This document shows, in pieces, positions 15,233 to 24,099 of a stretch of DNA of 34,279 nt; the stretch's first letter is position 1, and each line of letters begins with the position of its first letter. A program made the position numbers and the translations under genes. The DNA is taken from NCBI GenBank assembly GCA_046731855.1, contig JBKPLX010000149.1, positions 1 to 34,279 of the forward strand, in the 5' to 3' direction. Below the pieces are notes generated by a model. That model saw only the letters and a list, made by a program, of their open reading frames with translations. It made no database searches and was not told the origin of the DNA. The DNA comes from Udaeobacter sp046731855 (GTDB lineage: Bacteria > Verrucomicrobiota > Verrucomicrobiia > Chthoniobacterales > UBA10450).

Positions 15233-15919
15233 ATGAAACCCGCAGTCGTCCTTTTGAGCGGCGGAATTGATTCAACTACGACGCTGGCAATTGCAATCGC
15301 GGAAGGCTTCGAAGCATACGCGCTTTCTTTTGATTATGGCCAGCGCCACCACATCGAAACGGAAGCCGCATGCCGCGTCGCCGACTCGTTAGGCGTAAAA
15401 GAACATCGCATTGCCAAGATCGACATGCGCGTCTTCGGCGGCTCGGCGCTCACTGACGATATCGATGTGCCCAAAAAGCGATCTGAAACAGAATTCGCGC
15501 ATGGGATTCCGGTCACGTACGTCCCCGCGCGCAACACCATCTTTCTGGCTTATGCGCTTGCCTGGGCGGAGATAATTCCGGCCAGTGACATTTTTCTTGG
15601 TGTAAACGCGATCGATTACAGCGGCTACCCCGATTGCCGACCGGAGTTCATCCAAGCCTTTGAGAATCTCGCAGATCTCGGAACAAAAGCTGGCGTGGAA
15701 GGCAGACGTTTCCAAATTCACACGCCGTTAATCAAATTTTCGAAATCCGAAATTATACGTAAAGCAGTCGAGCTGGGAGTTGATTTCTCCTTCACTCATA
15801 GTTGTTACGATCCATCGCCGGACCGTCTCGCCTGCGGCCAGTGCGATTCCTGTCTTCTGCGGCTCAAAGGCTTTCGGGAAGCTGGAATAAAAGATCCAAT
15901 TCGCTACGCCACAGAGTGA
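15233..15919 (+). CDS. queC: 7-cyano-7-deazaguanine synthase
   Basis: 228 residues, normal length. It turns 7-carboxy-7-deazaguanine and ammonia into preQ0 with ATP. The PP-loop LLSGGIDSTTTLA is at the N-terminus, with FDYGQRHHIE and VPARNTIFL after it. The zinc site is formed by CYDPSPDRLACGQCDSC near the C-terminus (four Cys). It supplies the substrate of QueF encoded just upstream. The stop overlaps the GTG of a small membrane-protein gene (GTGA). Confidence 0.96.
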   Translation: MKPAVVLLSGGIDSTTTLAIAIAEGFEAYALSFDYGQRHHIETEAACRVADSLGVKEHRIAKIDMRVFGGSALTDDIDVPKKRSETEFAHGIPVTYVPARNTIFLAYALAWAEIIPASDIFLGVNAIDYSGYPDCRPEFIQAFENLADLGTKAGVEGRRFQIHTPLIKFSKSEIIRKAVELGVDFSFTHSCYDPSPDRLACGQCDSCLLRLKGFREAGIKDPIRYATE

Positions 15920-16110
15920 AAAGCCTGCTCAGAATTTTTGAGCTCTCTAAAAACGAACAGCGAGTTGTTCTGATCATTATCCTTGCCCTTGTTGTCGGCG
16001 CATTCGCGGGTTATGAACGTCGCATTCGTCACGATTCAGCCCAGCCGTCAGCGGAAACGGCCCCGCAACCATCACCGACGCCGCCAACGTCTTCACATTT
16101 CACACGATAG
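15916..16110 (+). CDS. Small single-pass membrane protein coupled to queC
   Basis: 64 residues from GTG 15916, which overlaps the queC stop. The frame also opens upstream inside queC, but that portion is out-of-frame queC sequence. The N-terminus KSLLRIFELSKNEQR is followed by one helix, VVLIIILALVVGAFAGY, a basic stop (ERRIRH) and a Pro/Ser/Thr-rich tail. The layout resembles the membrane anchor of ComEA-type proteins without the helix-hairpin-helix domain. I do not recognise a family. Coupling to queC may be positional rather than functional. Confidence 0.55.
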   Translation: MKSLLRIFELSKNEQRVVLIIILALVVGAFAGYERRIRHDSAQPSAETAPQPSPTPPTSSHFTR

Positions 16111-16150
16111 ATTACGATTCTCAAGAAGGGAGAGAAACGCAGTTCGCATC

Positions 16151-17092
16151 TCAATCTTCGCGTAAGCCGGGAATTCTCCCGTAGCCGACAAAAACAGGAC
16201 TGATTTTTGCGTCGCCGCTGTTGGGTGGCGGCGGCATTTTGAAATCGAAAACGCTGACGCCCCAACGTTGTTTGCCATCGTATGTGCGACCGTCGCTTGA
16301 TCCAATCATGACCCGTTTTTTCGTTCGTTTTTCGCGTCCGAGATAAATCATTGTGTGCGTGATCGGTGGGTCGCGATCGATGTTATACGTGCCGCTCCAA
16401 AAGAGTAAATCCCCTGGATTAAGCGCATCGAGCTCAAACGTGTCCTCGTGTCGGCTCAAGACCGCGTTGAAATTCCCCGCCTTACGCACCCAGACATATT
16501 GCTGGCTCGAATCGCGCGGCACATCTTTGAACCCGTTTTCGGTCAAAAGATAATAAATGAAACCTGAGCAATCCATGCCGCCATTTGCGGGATCGGCCGA
16601 GCCATAAGTGTAGCCGAGATTTTCTTTTGTAAGCGCGAGGCCGGCATCGAGAATCTGGCGCACTTTTGGCGGATAACTCGCGTAACCTGTAATCTCGTCA
16701 GGCGAAAGAGTTACGTTCGGCGCGCCTTTCTTTTCTGCACCGGAACGCGGCGAGCGTGAAGGGCTTGGAGTTTCAGTTGGACTTGGGGCCGGGCTTTCTT
16801 CGGGAATGGCTGTTGGCGAGGGAGACACCTTTTTGCGCTTTGATTTTGTTGTGGCGGTCGGAGACGGAGTCGGCGAACTCTTCTTATGTCTCGGCGAAGC
16901 AGTAGGCGACGGGCTGGGCGTTGCTTTCTTCGCCGAGCGCTTCCGATGCTTCCGCGGCGCTGGCGTTGGTGTCGGCGCAAGAATCTTTTTGATCTTTGTG
17001 CCTAACGACTCTTCAGCCAGGCTCGGGATAACAATCGCGCCAAATAACAATACGAGGGTTGAGAGCAGTCCGACAAATTTTAGACCAGGCAT
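16151..17092 (-). CDS. Secreted NlpC/P60 cysteine peptidase
   Basis: 313 residues from ATG 17092; a TTG at 17113 would add seven. It has a signal peptide (MPGLKFVGLLSTLVLLFGAIVIPSLAEE). Residues about 40-125 form a low-complexity linker rich in Pro/Ser/Thr with clusters of Lys/Arg (TPSPSPTASP, KHRKRSAKK), likely extended and able to lie against the anionic wall. The catalytic domain has GGMDCSGFIYYLL (Cys about 175) and PITHTMIYLG (His about 246), with LNPGDLLFW between them. Such enzymes cut peptide bonds in peptidoglycan stems. Here they would act in the periplasm. A hairpin repeat separates it from the M20 gene upstream. Confidence 0.9.
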   Translation of the reverse strand: MPGLKFVGLLSTLVLLFGAIVIPSLAEESLGTKIKKILAPTPTPAPRKHRKRSAKKATPSPSPTASPRHKKSSPTPSPTATTKSKRKKVSPSPTAIPEESPAPSPTETPSPSRSPRSGAEKKGAPNVTLSPDEITGYASYPPKVRQILDAGLALTKENLGYTYGSADPANGGMDCSGFIYYLLTENGFKDVPRDSSQQYVWVRKAGNFNAVLSRHEDTFELDALNPGDLLFWSGTYNIDRDPPITHTMIYLGREKRTKKRVMIGSSDGRTYDGKQRWGVSVFDFKMPPPPNSGDAKISPVFVGYGRIPGLRED

Positions 17093-17126
17093 GGGACCGT
17101 AAAACGCGAACAAGTGCTTATCCCTA

Positions 17127-17218
17127 TGTCATTCCGAGCAAAGTCGAGGAATCTCTGGTTTTATCCCAGTCACCCGTTTGAAGCAGCGAGAGATGTCTCC
17201 ACTTCGGTCGACATGACA
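17127..17218. repeat. GTCATTCCGAG-type inverted repeat
   Basis: The left arm TGTCATTCCGAGCAAAGTCG then AGGAATCTCT (17127-17156) and the right arm AGAGATGTCTCCACTTCGGT then CGACATGACA (17189-17218) are imperfect reverse complements around a loop of about 32 bases. I recognise the general pattern from intergenic repeats in several phyla. It fills the gap between the M20 stop and the NlpC/P60 start and could fold in the RNA. Confidence 0.65.
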
Positions 17219-18550
17219 TTAAGCGAGCTCCTGAAGAATTGCTTTGTTAAGCCGAATCCCGCCCTCGAAATTTTCGAGAGGGAAATTCTCGTTGGGCGAA
17301 TGAGCTCGGCAATCAGGCAGTGCCAGTCCCATCAGCAGCGTTTCGATGCCGAGGATGCCGCGAAATTGTGAGACAATGGGAATGCTGCCGCCTTCACGTA
17401 TCAGCGCGGGGTCGTGGTTAAACGCTTTGCGCAATGCGCGCTGGGCTGCTTCGCCAATTGCTGAATGCGGGTCAGTCAGATACCACGGACCACTATGGCC
17501 GTCAGTAATTTCCATCATCACGCCTTTGGGCAGATTTTTTTGTAAATGCGCTCTCGCCAGCTTTAGAATTTGATCGCCTTCCTGTTCCGGAACTAGGCGG
17601 AACGTCAGTTTCGCCATCGCATGACTGGCGATGACTGTTTTTGTCCCCTGCCCCTGATATCCTCCACCGATTCCATTGATCTCCGCCGTTGGTCTAACCC
17701 AGATGCGCTCCAGCGAATTGTAGCCGGCTTCGCCGAAAAGTTCCGGCACACCTGTTTCCTTCAAAATCAGTTTGTCGCCATCGACCGGAAGTTTGCGCCA
17801 CGCTTCCCGCTCCCATTTTTCCAGAGGTTTAACCCGATCGTAGAATCCGGAGATTGCCACGCGGCCTTCACGATCATGAAGCGTGGAGAGCAATTGCGCC
17901 AGCGCCGTGATTGGATTTTGGACGGCGCCTCCAAAAATACCGGAATGCAAATCCATCTTCGGTCCAGTGACCTTGATCTCAAGGGCGGTCACTCCGCGCA
18001 GGCCGTAACTCAACGTCGGCACACCTCTCTCAATCATTCCGGTGTCGGAGACCACTGCGACGTCGCTCTTCAGTGCATCGCGATTTTCGTTGAGAAAAGG
18101 GCCCAGGTTCCCGCTGCCGATTTCTTCTTCGCCTTCAATCACCAAATGCAGGTTCACTGGCAAATCGCCATTTTGTTCAATGGTCTCTTGAATGCCGAGA
18201 ATGTGTGAAAGGATCTGGCCTTTATTGTCCGTTGCGCCGCGGGCAAACACGTATCCGTTCTTTAGTACGGGCTCAAACGGCGGTGAATCCCACAATTCCA
18301 GAGGATCGGGCGGCTGCACGTCGTAGTGTCCATAGATCAAAACCCCGCGACGCCCAGGCTGATGTTTATTGCGCGCCCAGACGATGGGATGGCCGCGCGT
18401 GGGAACCAGTTGTGTCTCCAAACCGATACTCGTGAGCTTGTTCACGAGCCATCGTGCGCAGTCCTCCAGTTTTTTCTTGTACTGATCGTCAGTCGAAACA
18501 CTCGGAAAGCGCAGGAACGAATAATATTCCTCAAGGTAGTTGTCACGCAT
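17219..18550 (-). CDS. M20 family dipeptidase/deacylase
   Basis: 443 residues from ATG 18550 (MRDNYLEEYYSF); GTG 18556 gives two more. All metal and catalytic residues of the family are visible: GHYDVQP (His, then catalytic Asp two on), GATDNKGQ (bridging Asp), EGEEEIGS (catalytic Glu and metal Glu), VVSDTG (Asp), and AHSPNENF (C-terminal His). TGPKMDLHSGIFGGAVQNPI begins the lid/dimerisation domain, as in CNDP-type carnosinase-like dipeptidases (the M20/M25/M40 group). There is no signal peptide, so it is cytosolic. It lies 31 bases after an amino-acid transporter gene, which fits uptake followed by peptide cleavage. Confidence 0.93.
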   Translation of the reverse strand: MRDNYLEEYYSFLRFPSVSTDDQYKKKLEDCARWLVNKLTSIGLETQLVPTRGHPIVWARNKHQPGRRGVLIYGHYDVQPPDPLELWDSPPFEPVLKNGYVFARGATDNKGQILSHILGIQETIEQNGDLPVNLHLVIEGEEEIGSGNLGPFLNENRDALKSDVAVVSDTGMIERGVPTLSYGLRGVTALEIKVTGPKMDLHSGIFGGAVQNPITALAQLLSTLHDREGRVAISGFYDRVKPLEKWEREAWRKLPVDGDKLILKETGVPELFGEAGYNSLERIWVRPTAEINGIGGGYQGQGTKTVIASHAMAKLTFRLVPEQEGDQILKLARAHLQKNLPKGVMMEITDGHSGPWYLTDPHSAIGEAAQRALRKAFNHDPALIREGGSIPIVSQFRGILGIETLLMGLALPDCRAHSPNENFPLENFEGGIRLNKAILQELA

Positions 18551-18581
18551 GGCCACAAGCTAGTCAGTTTTCGCAGTTTGC

Positions 18582-19916
18582 CTACGATTTCAGTCGCATG
18601 TGAAAGCGGACGAAATACATGATCGACGCAAGCGCGAGCACTATTCCAGTCACCAGAAATTGGTGAACCGTCGCGGAGGTGAGAATCCAGACGATTGCGA
18701 TAATTGCCAGCACAGGCACAATTTGCATTCCAGGGAAGTTGAAGGGCCGCGCGCCGTCGGCTCGCACATCGCGGTACACCAAAACCCAGCAACCGGCGCA
18801 GCAAAGCAGATACATCAATAACACCGCGACGTTCGAAAGCACCGCCAGCTTTTCAAACGTGCCGCTGATTGAAAGCGCGAAGGCCAGCGTCGCGTAAGTA
18901 ATAATCGCGACGTCCGGTGATCGATAGCAGGGATGAACATGCGCGAAAAATTGCGGCAATGCTCCATCGCGGCCGAAAGCAAAGATCAAACGCGGCGAGC
19001 TCAGAATGTCGCTCGTTACAAATCCAAATGCTGAGACGGTGGCGCCGGCCAGAAGGATTGTGCGGCCTAAATGGCCCAGGAAAGTCGCCGCCGATTCGGC
19101 AAGTGGCGCGCCAGGATGGTTCGCAAGATCAGCGCCGAGTGTCCCCTGCCCAACGATTTGGATCAGGATGTAAATGAACGTGGTAATGACAAGCGCCAGA
19201 TAAGCGGAGCGCGGAACCGTACGCGCGGGATTCTTCACCTCGCCGCTGGGAATCAATGCCACCTCGATTCCGACAAAGGCAAAAATCAAAAGGATTACAG
19301 CATCGCCTAACGACTTGCTGCCGGGCCAACCGCTCCAGGTAAGATTCGGCACGTGAATAAAAAATATTCCCACGCCAATGAATAGCAGCAGCGGCAGAAG
19401 TTTTGCGACCGTAATCACAGTGACCGCACCAGCACCTTGCCGGACGCCACGGATGTTTATTAGTACCAGCGAACCGTAAACAGCGAGCATGACCATGATG
19501 CGCATCACCGGACTGCCGAGAAATGGAACGACGAGCGCAACCGAATTTGCGAGAACGTTCACGACGCCGGCAACTGCGCCGAGTGCGGTTAGAAAATAAA
19601 GCATGCCGGCAAGGAAACCGACGTAACGACCAAACGCGACTTCGACATACGCGTACAGCCCACCGGTCAGCGATACCCGGCTGCCCGCAATCGCGAAGCA
19701 GGTCACAAACAGCACCATCGCAACCGCGCAACAAACAAATGCTAGCGGGGCCGCGGGTCCAAGTTCTCTCGCAACGGTCGCCGGAATCACGAAAATTCCG
19801 GCGCCAATTGTCGAACTGACAATGTTGGCAGTCAGAGCTGGAATGCCAATGCCGCGGACCAACTGATGGTCGACACGCTCCGCTTGTTGGATCGACAGCG
19901 TCGATTCCTCAGCCAT
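18582..19916 (-). CDS. APC superfamily amino-acid permease
   Basis: 444 residues with about 12 hydrophobic helices. The first carries IVSSTIGAGIFVIPATVA, the unwound substrate-binding helix of APC transporters; FAFVGIEVALIPSGEVKNPARTVPRS is the helix 6 and loop signature. It is a secondary transporter in the inner membrane, probably for amino acids or an amine; the substrate cannot be read from sequence. The cytosolic N-terminus (about 20 residues) is short. It stands divergent from smc and just ahead of the M20 dipeptidase, likely co-transcribed. Confidence 0.9.
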   Translation of the reverse strand: MAEESTLSIQQAERVDHQLVRGIGIPALTANIVSSTIGAGIFVIPATVARELGPAAPLAFVCCAVAMVLFVTCFAIAGSRVSLTGGLYAYVEVAFGRYVGFLAGMLYFLTALGAVAGVVNVLANSVALVVPFLGSPVMRIMVMLAVYGSLVLINIRGVRQGAGAVTVITVAKLLPLLLFIGVGIFFIHVPNLTWSGWPGSKSLGDAVILLIFAFVGIEVALIPSGEVKNPARTVPRSAYLALVITTFIYILIQIVGQGTLGADLANHPGAPLAESAATFLGHLGRTILLAGATVSAFGFVTSDILSSPRLIFAFGRDGALPQFFAHVHPCYRSPDVAIITYATLAFALSISGTFEKLAVLSNVAVLLMYLLCCAGCWVLVYRDVRADGARPFNFPGMQIVPVLAIIAIVWILTSATVHQFLVTGIVLALASIMYFVRFHMRLKS

Positions 19917-20235
19917 TGATGCATCCTGCGTGATTCAGTTGTCCAAAGCAAGAGTGTGCCCTAAACTTCGCAGCCAGGGGTTCATACTTTTCGAATGGTG
20001 GGTAATTGCAGTGCAGCACATCCAAAGGGACGCCTCTCGCTGGTGAAAGGACGTGGGGACGAGCGCACCAAATGTCTGCACCGCTCAACGGACTTGCCAA
20101 GGGTCTGGATCCCGGCGGCCCCAATATGCTGTGGTCGGCGACCACTAAAAACCCTTCAAATTGTGGTGTTTTTCGCTTGTAACCCTAACATGCCTGCTGT
20201 AATGACCTCCTGAGGCACGAGGTTTTCGCTTAACA
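19917..20235. other. Divergent spacer between the permease and smc genes
   Basis: 319 bases with no supported gene. The only clear structure is the perfect palindrome GTGGTCG-G-CGACCAC at 20131-20145, followed by TAAAAACCC. It lacks a T-tract, so an operator is more plausible than a terminator. The smc ATG (20236) has CGAGG 13 bases upstream, which is wide for a Shine-Dalgarno sequence. Confidence 0.4.
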
Positions 20236-23200
20236 ATGCATCTACGATCGCTCGAGCTGCTCGGTTTTAAATCGTTTGCGGATAAAACGATCCTTAATTT
20301 TCACGAAGGCGTTACCGCTATAGTCGGACCGAACGGTTGCGGAAAGTCCAATGTCCTTGATGCGGTCCGGTGGGCGCTCGGCGAGCAATCCGCAAAATCT
20401 CTGCGCGGTGATGAGATGGCGGATGTGATCTTTGACGGCAGCGAGGCGCGCAAGCCGGTAGGATTCGCCGAGGTATCACTGACTTTCACCGATTGTGCTG
20501 ACGAGCTCGGCATCGACTGGCACGAAGTGCGCGTAACCCGCCGCGTCTATCGCGATGGCAATTCCGAATACCTGTTAAACAAAACGTCCTGTCGACTGCG
20601 CGATATTCAAAATCTCTTCGCCGACACAGGTATCGGGCGCGCTGCGTATTCAATGATGGAACAGGGCAAGATCGATATGATCCTGAGTTCGCGCCCGGAG
20701 GATCGGCGCGCAGTTTTTGAGGAAGCGGCGGGAGTCACAAAATACAAGACGCAAAAACGCGAGGCACTGCGCAAGCTGGAAGCGACCGAGGCAAATCTCC
20801 TGCGCATCGGCGACATTATTAAGGAAGTAAAACGTCAAATCGGTTCGTTGCAGCGGCAGGCGGGCAAAGCGCGGCGTTACCAGGCATTACACGACGATCT
20901 TCGTATCCTTGATACGCATTATTCGCGCAGGCAACTCGGATCGCTCGAAGCTGACCTCGCACATTGCCAGGCTGAGATTGCGCGTCTTGGCGACTCAGAA
21001 GATTCCACTCGCGCAAAAATCGACGCAGGAGAAAACGATTTGGCCGAGCAGCGTCGCGCATTGGAAGAAATCGATGCGCAGATCGCGAGCAACCGCAGTG
21101 AACTGCAGCGTCTTGAAAGCGAAATTAATGCGCATCGAAATCGAATCCAATTCAATCGGCAGCGAGCGGAGGAATTGAACGAATTGATTGAACGCTCGAG
21201 AAACGATATCGCTGCCGCCGAAACTAAACGCGCGCAGCAAGACAAAGAAATTAAAGAGGCAAACGCGCTGATTGAAAAGACAAACGAGGCTCTGCAGACA
21301 AAAGAAGCGGAGCTAAACAAACTTACCGGACGACTCTCGGAACTTCGCACCCAGCGAAGCGCATACGAATCGAAACTCGAGACGCTGCAAAGGACGGCGT
21401 CGGAAATCGAGAGCCGTATCGGGGATCTGGAGGAGGAGATTTCCGGCCTTAAAATTCGTCGTGAGACGACAGAAGAAAATCGACTCGGATTAGATACGGC
21501 GGTTTCTAACATCGAGGCTTCCCGCACCCGAATCCAGGACGAGATCACCGGCGTCCGCGCGACGGCTGAGAACCTCCAGAACAAACTCGATCATTGTCGA
21601 ACCGCCGTTCAGATCAGCGCCGAGACGTTGCGAGAGAATCAACAACTTGTCGCGAGCATCGAGAAAGAGCTCGCCACAATTGAACGTGCGCAGACAGAGA
21701 AAGAATCGCGGCTTGAAATTCTGAGTCAGCTTAACGAAGAGGGCGAAGGCCTTGGCCAAGGGTCGCAGGCTGTGCTCAAAGGTCTGCATGATCGATTGCG
21801 AATCAAACCTGCACTGGCTGGCGCTTTGGTTGCGAATCTCGATGTAGATCAGAATTTTATACCGGCGATCGAAGCGGCCCTGGGCCGAAATTTGCAGGCG
21901 ATTGTGCTAAAAGACGCACAATTGGCGCCCGAAATTATAGCGGCGCTAAAGGAGAAGAAACTCGGCCAGGCGGCGTTGGTCGTTCCACAACTCGGCAATG
22001 GCACAACAAAGGAACGTGGAAAGCGCTGCCCTGACAAATCGCTCGGTTGGGCAATCGACAAGGTGAAAGCGCCGGAGCCGCTCGCACCGTTAGTTGCGCA
22101 ATTGCTTCACAATGTTGCCATCTTTGGGCACCTCGATGACGCGCTGACTGCCAAGAAAGAACACAACGAAATCGCTGCTGCGACACTGGATGGCGAATTG
22201 ATTTCGACCGAAGGAGTCATGTTCGGCGGGAGTCGGGAAACATCTGCGGAATCCTTACTCGAACGCAAAGCGCGAATGTCGTCCCTGGACAGGGAGTGTT
22301 TTGAGATCCGCAAGCAACGCGAAGTTCTGCTTAACAGATGCAGCGACGCCACGGCGGCACTGGAGAAAGTGACCAGCGCGTTGGAAAAGGCCCGGAGGGA
22401 TTACGAAACCGCAGAACGTGAAAAGTCCGATTGCGACAATCGAATTCTTTTCCTTACGCGGGAACTGCAAGAAGGCGAACAAAAGCAGACCCAGGTTCGC
22501 TCTGAGCAAACTACCTTGGCCCGACAAATTCAGGCCGCAGACGAACGCATTGCAAAACTGGAAGACGAATTGGCCGGAGAACAGGCGACTTTGGAAGCGA
22601 ACCAGAACGAGCAAGAGGTACTGCAGACCGCGCAGCATGATTTCGCTAAGCGCGAAAACGATGCAATGGAGCAACTAAATGAATTGCGTCTCACCGTCGC
22701 CACAGAGCGACAGCGCTACCACCATCTTATCGCGCAACGCCAGCCGATGAGTGCCCGTGAAGCCGAGCTTGCAGAGGCAATCGCGGCGCGCAAGGCTGAG
22801 ATCACCAATTTCGAAAATCGGCTGACCACGCAGGCAGAAGAATCGCAAACGGCCGAATTCGCTATCGAGAAACAAACCGGGCAGCGTGCGGATTTTGAGG
22901 GAGCATTAGCCTCGCTCACTGACCAACGCACGGAGCGTTCAACAACATTGAACGAAGCCGAGTCGAATCTGCGCACAGTTCGAAACTCGTTGAATGACCT
23001 GCGCGATTCGCGTTCCAACGAACAAGTGCGACACGCTGAATTGCAATTAAGAATCGACAATCTCACCGAACGCGTTTCCCGCCGGTATCAAATTAGTCTG
23101 CGCGAATTTAACCCGGACGAAGGGGCGTTTGAAAAAACTCTTCGAGCGCAGCTGAAAAGGCGGATCGACCGTTCCGCGGGCGACGTGACCAATGGCGGCG

Positions 23201-23976
23201 AAGTCGCGGCAGATTTACCACCGCGTTCGGAGAACGCGATCCACTTCACTGACGCCGATCTCGACAAGTTGATTGACGACCTCCGCACGCAGCTCGACAA
23301 CATGGGTCCGGTAAACCTGGACGCTGTTCATGAGTACGACGAGTTGGAAGAGCGGTATAAATTTCTCGAAGCGCAAAATAATGACCTTACCGATTCGCGC
23401 CGCGAATTACTCGAAGTGATTGCGCAGATCAACTCGACTACGAGGAAGTTGTTTAGCGAGACTTTTGACCAGGTGCGGATCAACTTTCGCGAAATGTTCC
23501 TGGAGCTCTTCGGCGGGGGACGCGGAGACCTGGCCCTGCTCGATGAAAACGATCCGCTCAACTGCGGAATCGAGATCAGCGCCAAGCCTCCGGGGAAACA
23601 GTTGCAAAGCGTTTCTCTGCTAAGCGGAGGGGAACGCTCCATGGTCGCGGTGGCGTTGCTGTTCGCAATTTACATGGTGCGGCCCAGTCCGTTCTGCATT
23701 CTCGACGAGGTGGATGCGGCGATGGACGAGGGCAACATCAACCGGTTTATCCGCATGCTGGACCGGTTCGTGGAGCAGAGTCAGTTTATCATCATCACGC
23801 ATAATAAACGCACCATCGCCAAGGCCGACGTTTTGTACGGCGTAACGATGGAAGAGCGCGGCGTGAGCAAACTGGTCGGGATGAAATTGACCGCACCGCA
23901 CCAGGTTTCGACGGAAGCATTTGCGAACACAGAACAGAAGCCGAGACAACAACGTCTCGCGCTTGCTACCCGCTAA
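20236..23976 (+). CDS. smc: Chromosome segregation SMC ATPase
   Basis: 1246 residues, typical length. The N-terminal head holds Walker A GPNGCGKSN (31-39) and QEM-like MMEQGKIDMIL. Long coiled coils (rich in Glu/Arg/Gln/Leu) flank the hinge at about 500-670 (GLHDRLRIKPALAGALVANLD and the glycine-containing dimer surface near GVMFGGSRETSAE). The C-terminal head has signature LLSGGERSM (about 1129) and Walker B FCILDEVDAAMDEGN (about 1153-1167), followed by an ITHNKRT H-loop. SMC with ScpA and ScpB compacts and separates chromosomes. Those partners are not in this window. Confidence 0.97.
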   Translation: MHLRSLELLGFKSFADKTILNFHEGVTAIVGPNGCGKSNVLDAVRWALGEQSAKSLRGDEMADVIFDGSEARKPVGFAEVSLTFTDCADELGIDWHEVRVTRRVYRDGNSEYLLNKTSCRLRDIQNLFADTGIGRAAYSMMEQGKIDMILSSRPEDRRAVFEEAAGVTKYKTQKREALRKLEATEANLLRIGDIIKEVKRQIGSLQRQAGKARRYQALHDDLRILDTHYSRRQLGSLEADLAHCQAEIARLGDSEDSTRAKIDAGENDLAEQRRALEEIDAQIASNRSELQRLESEINAHRNRIQFNRQRAEELNELIERSRNDIAAAETKRAQQDKEIKEANALIEKTNEALQTKEAELNKLTGRLSELRTQRSAYESKLETLQRTASEIESRIGDLEEEISGLKIRRETTEENRLGLDTAVSNIEASRTRIQDEITGVRATAENLQNKLDHCRTAVQISAETLRENQQLVASIEKELATIERAQTEKESRLEILSQLNEEGEGLGQGSQAVLKGLHDRLRIKPALAGALVANLDVDQNFIPAIEAALGRNLQAIVLKDAQLAPEIIAALKEKKLGQAALVVPQLGNGTTKERGKRCPDKSLGWAIDKVKAPEPLAPLVAQLLHNVAIFGHLDDALTAKKEHNEIAAATLDGELISTEGVMFGGSRETSAESLLERKARMSSLDRECFEIRKQREVLLNRCSDATAALEKVTSALEKARRDYETAEREKSDCDNRILFLTRELQEGEQKQTQVRSEQTTLARQIQAADERIAKLEDELAGEQATLEANQNEQEVLQTAQHDFAKRENDAMEQLNELRLTVATERQRYHHLIAQRQPMSAREAELAEAIAARKAEITNFENRLTTQAEESQTAEFAIEKQTGQRADFEGALASLTDQRTERSTTLNEAESNLRTVRNSLNDLRDSRSNEQVRHAELQLRIDNLTERVSRRYQISLREFNPDEGAFEKTLRAQLKRRIDRSAGDVTNGGEVAADLPPRSENAIHFTDADLDKLIDDLRTQLDNMGPVNLDAVHEYDELEERYKFLEAQNNDLTDSRRELLEVIAQINSTTRKLFSETFDQVRINFREMFLELFGGGRGDLALLDENDPLNCGIEISAKPPGKQLQSVSLLSGGERSMVAVALLFAIYMVRPSPFCILDEVDAAMDEGNINRFIRMLDRFVEQSQFIIITHNKRTIAKADVLYGVTMEERGVSKLVGMKLTAPHQVSTEAFANTEQKPRQQRLALATR

Positions 23977-24099
23977 TTTCCTTCTGGGGAGGCAGGCTGT
24001 TCGCTTGGAGTTATCGGCAGCTTGTCCTCCCTGGAGGGCGAGTAGCGGCGCTGTAAAATTTTTTTGCGCGGGCTGGCCGATCTTGCGTAAAATTGCGGG

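Noticed and set aside
24026..24072. Possible terminator after smc (CCTCC-CT-GGAGG, then a T-run at 24059-24065)
   Set aside because: The stem is short and the T-run is separated from it by about 20 bases, so it does not form a standard intrinsic terminator.
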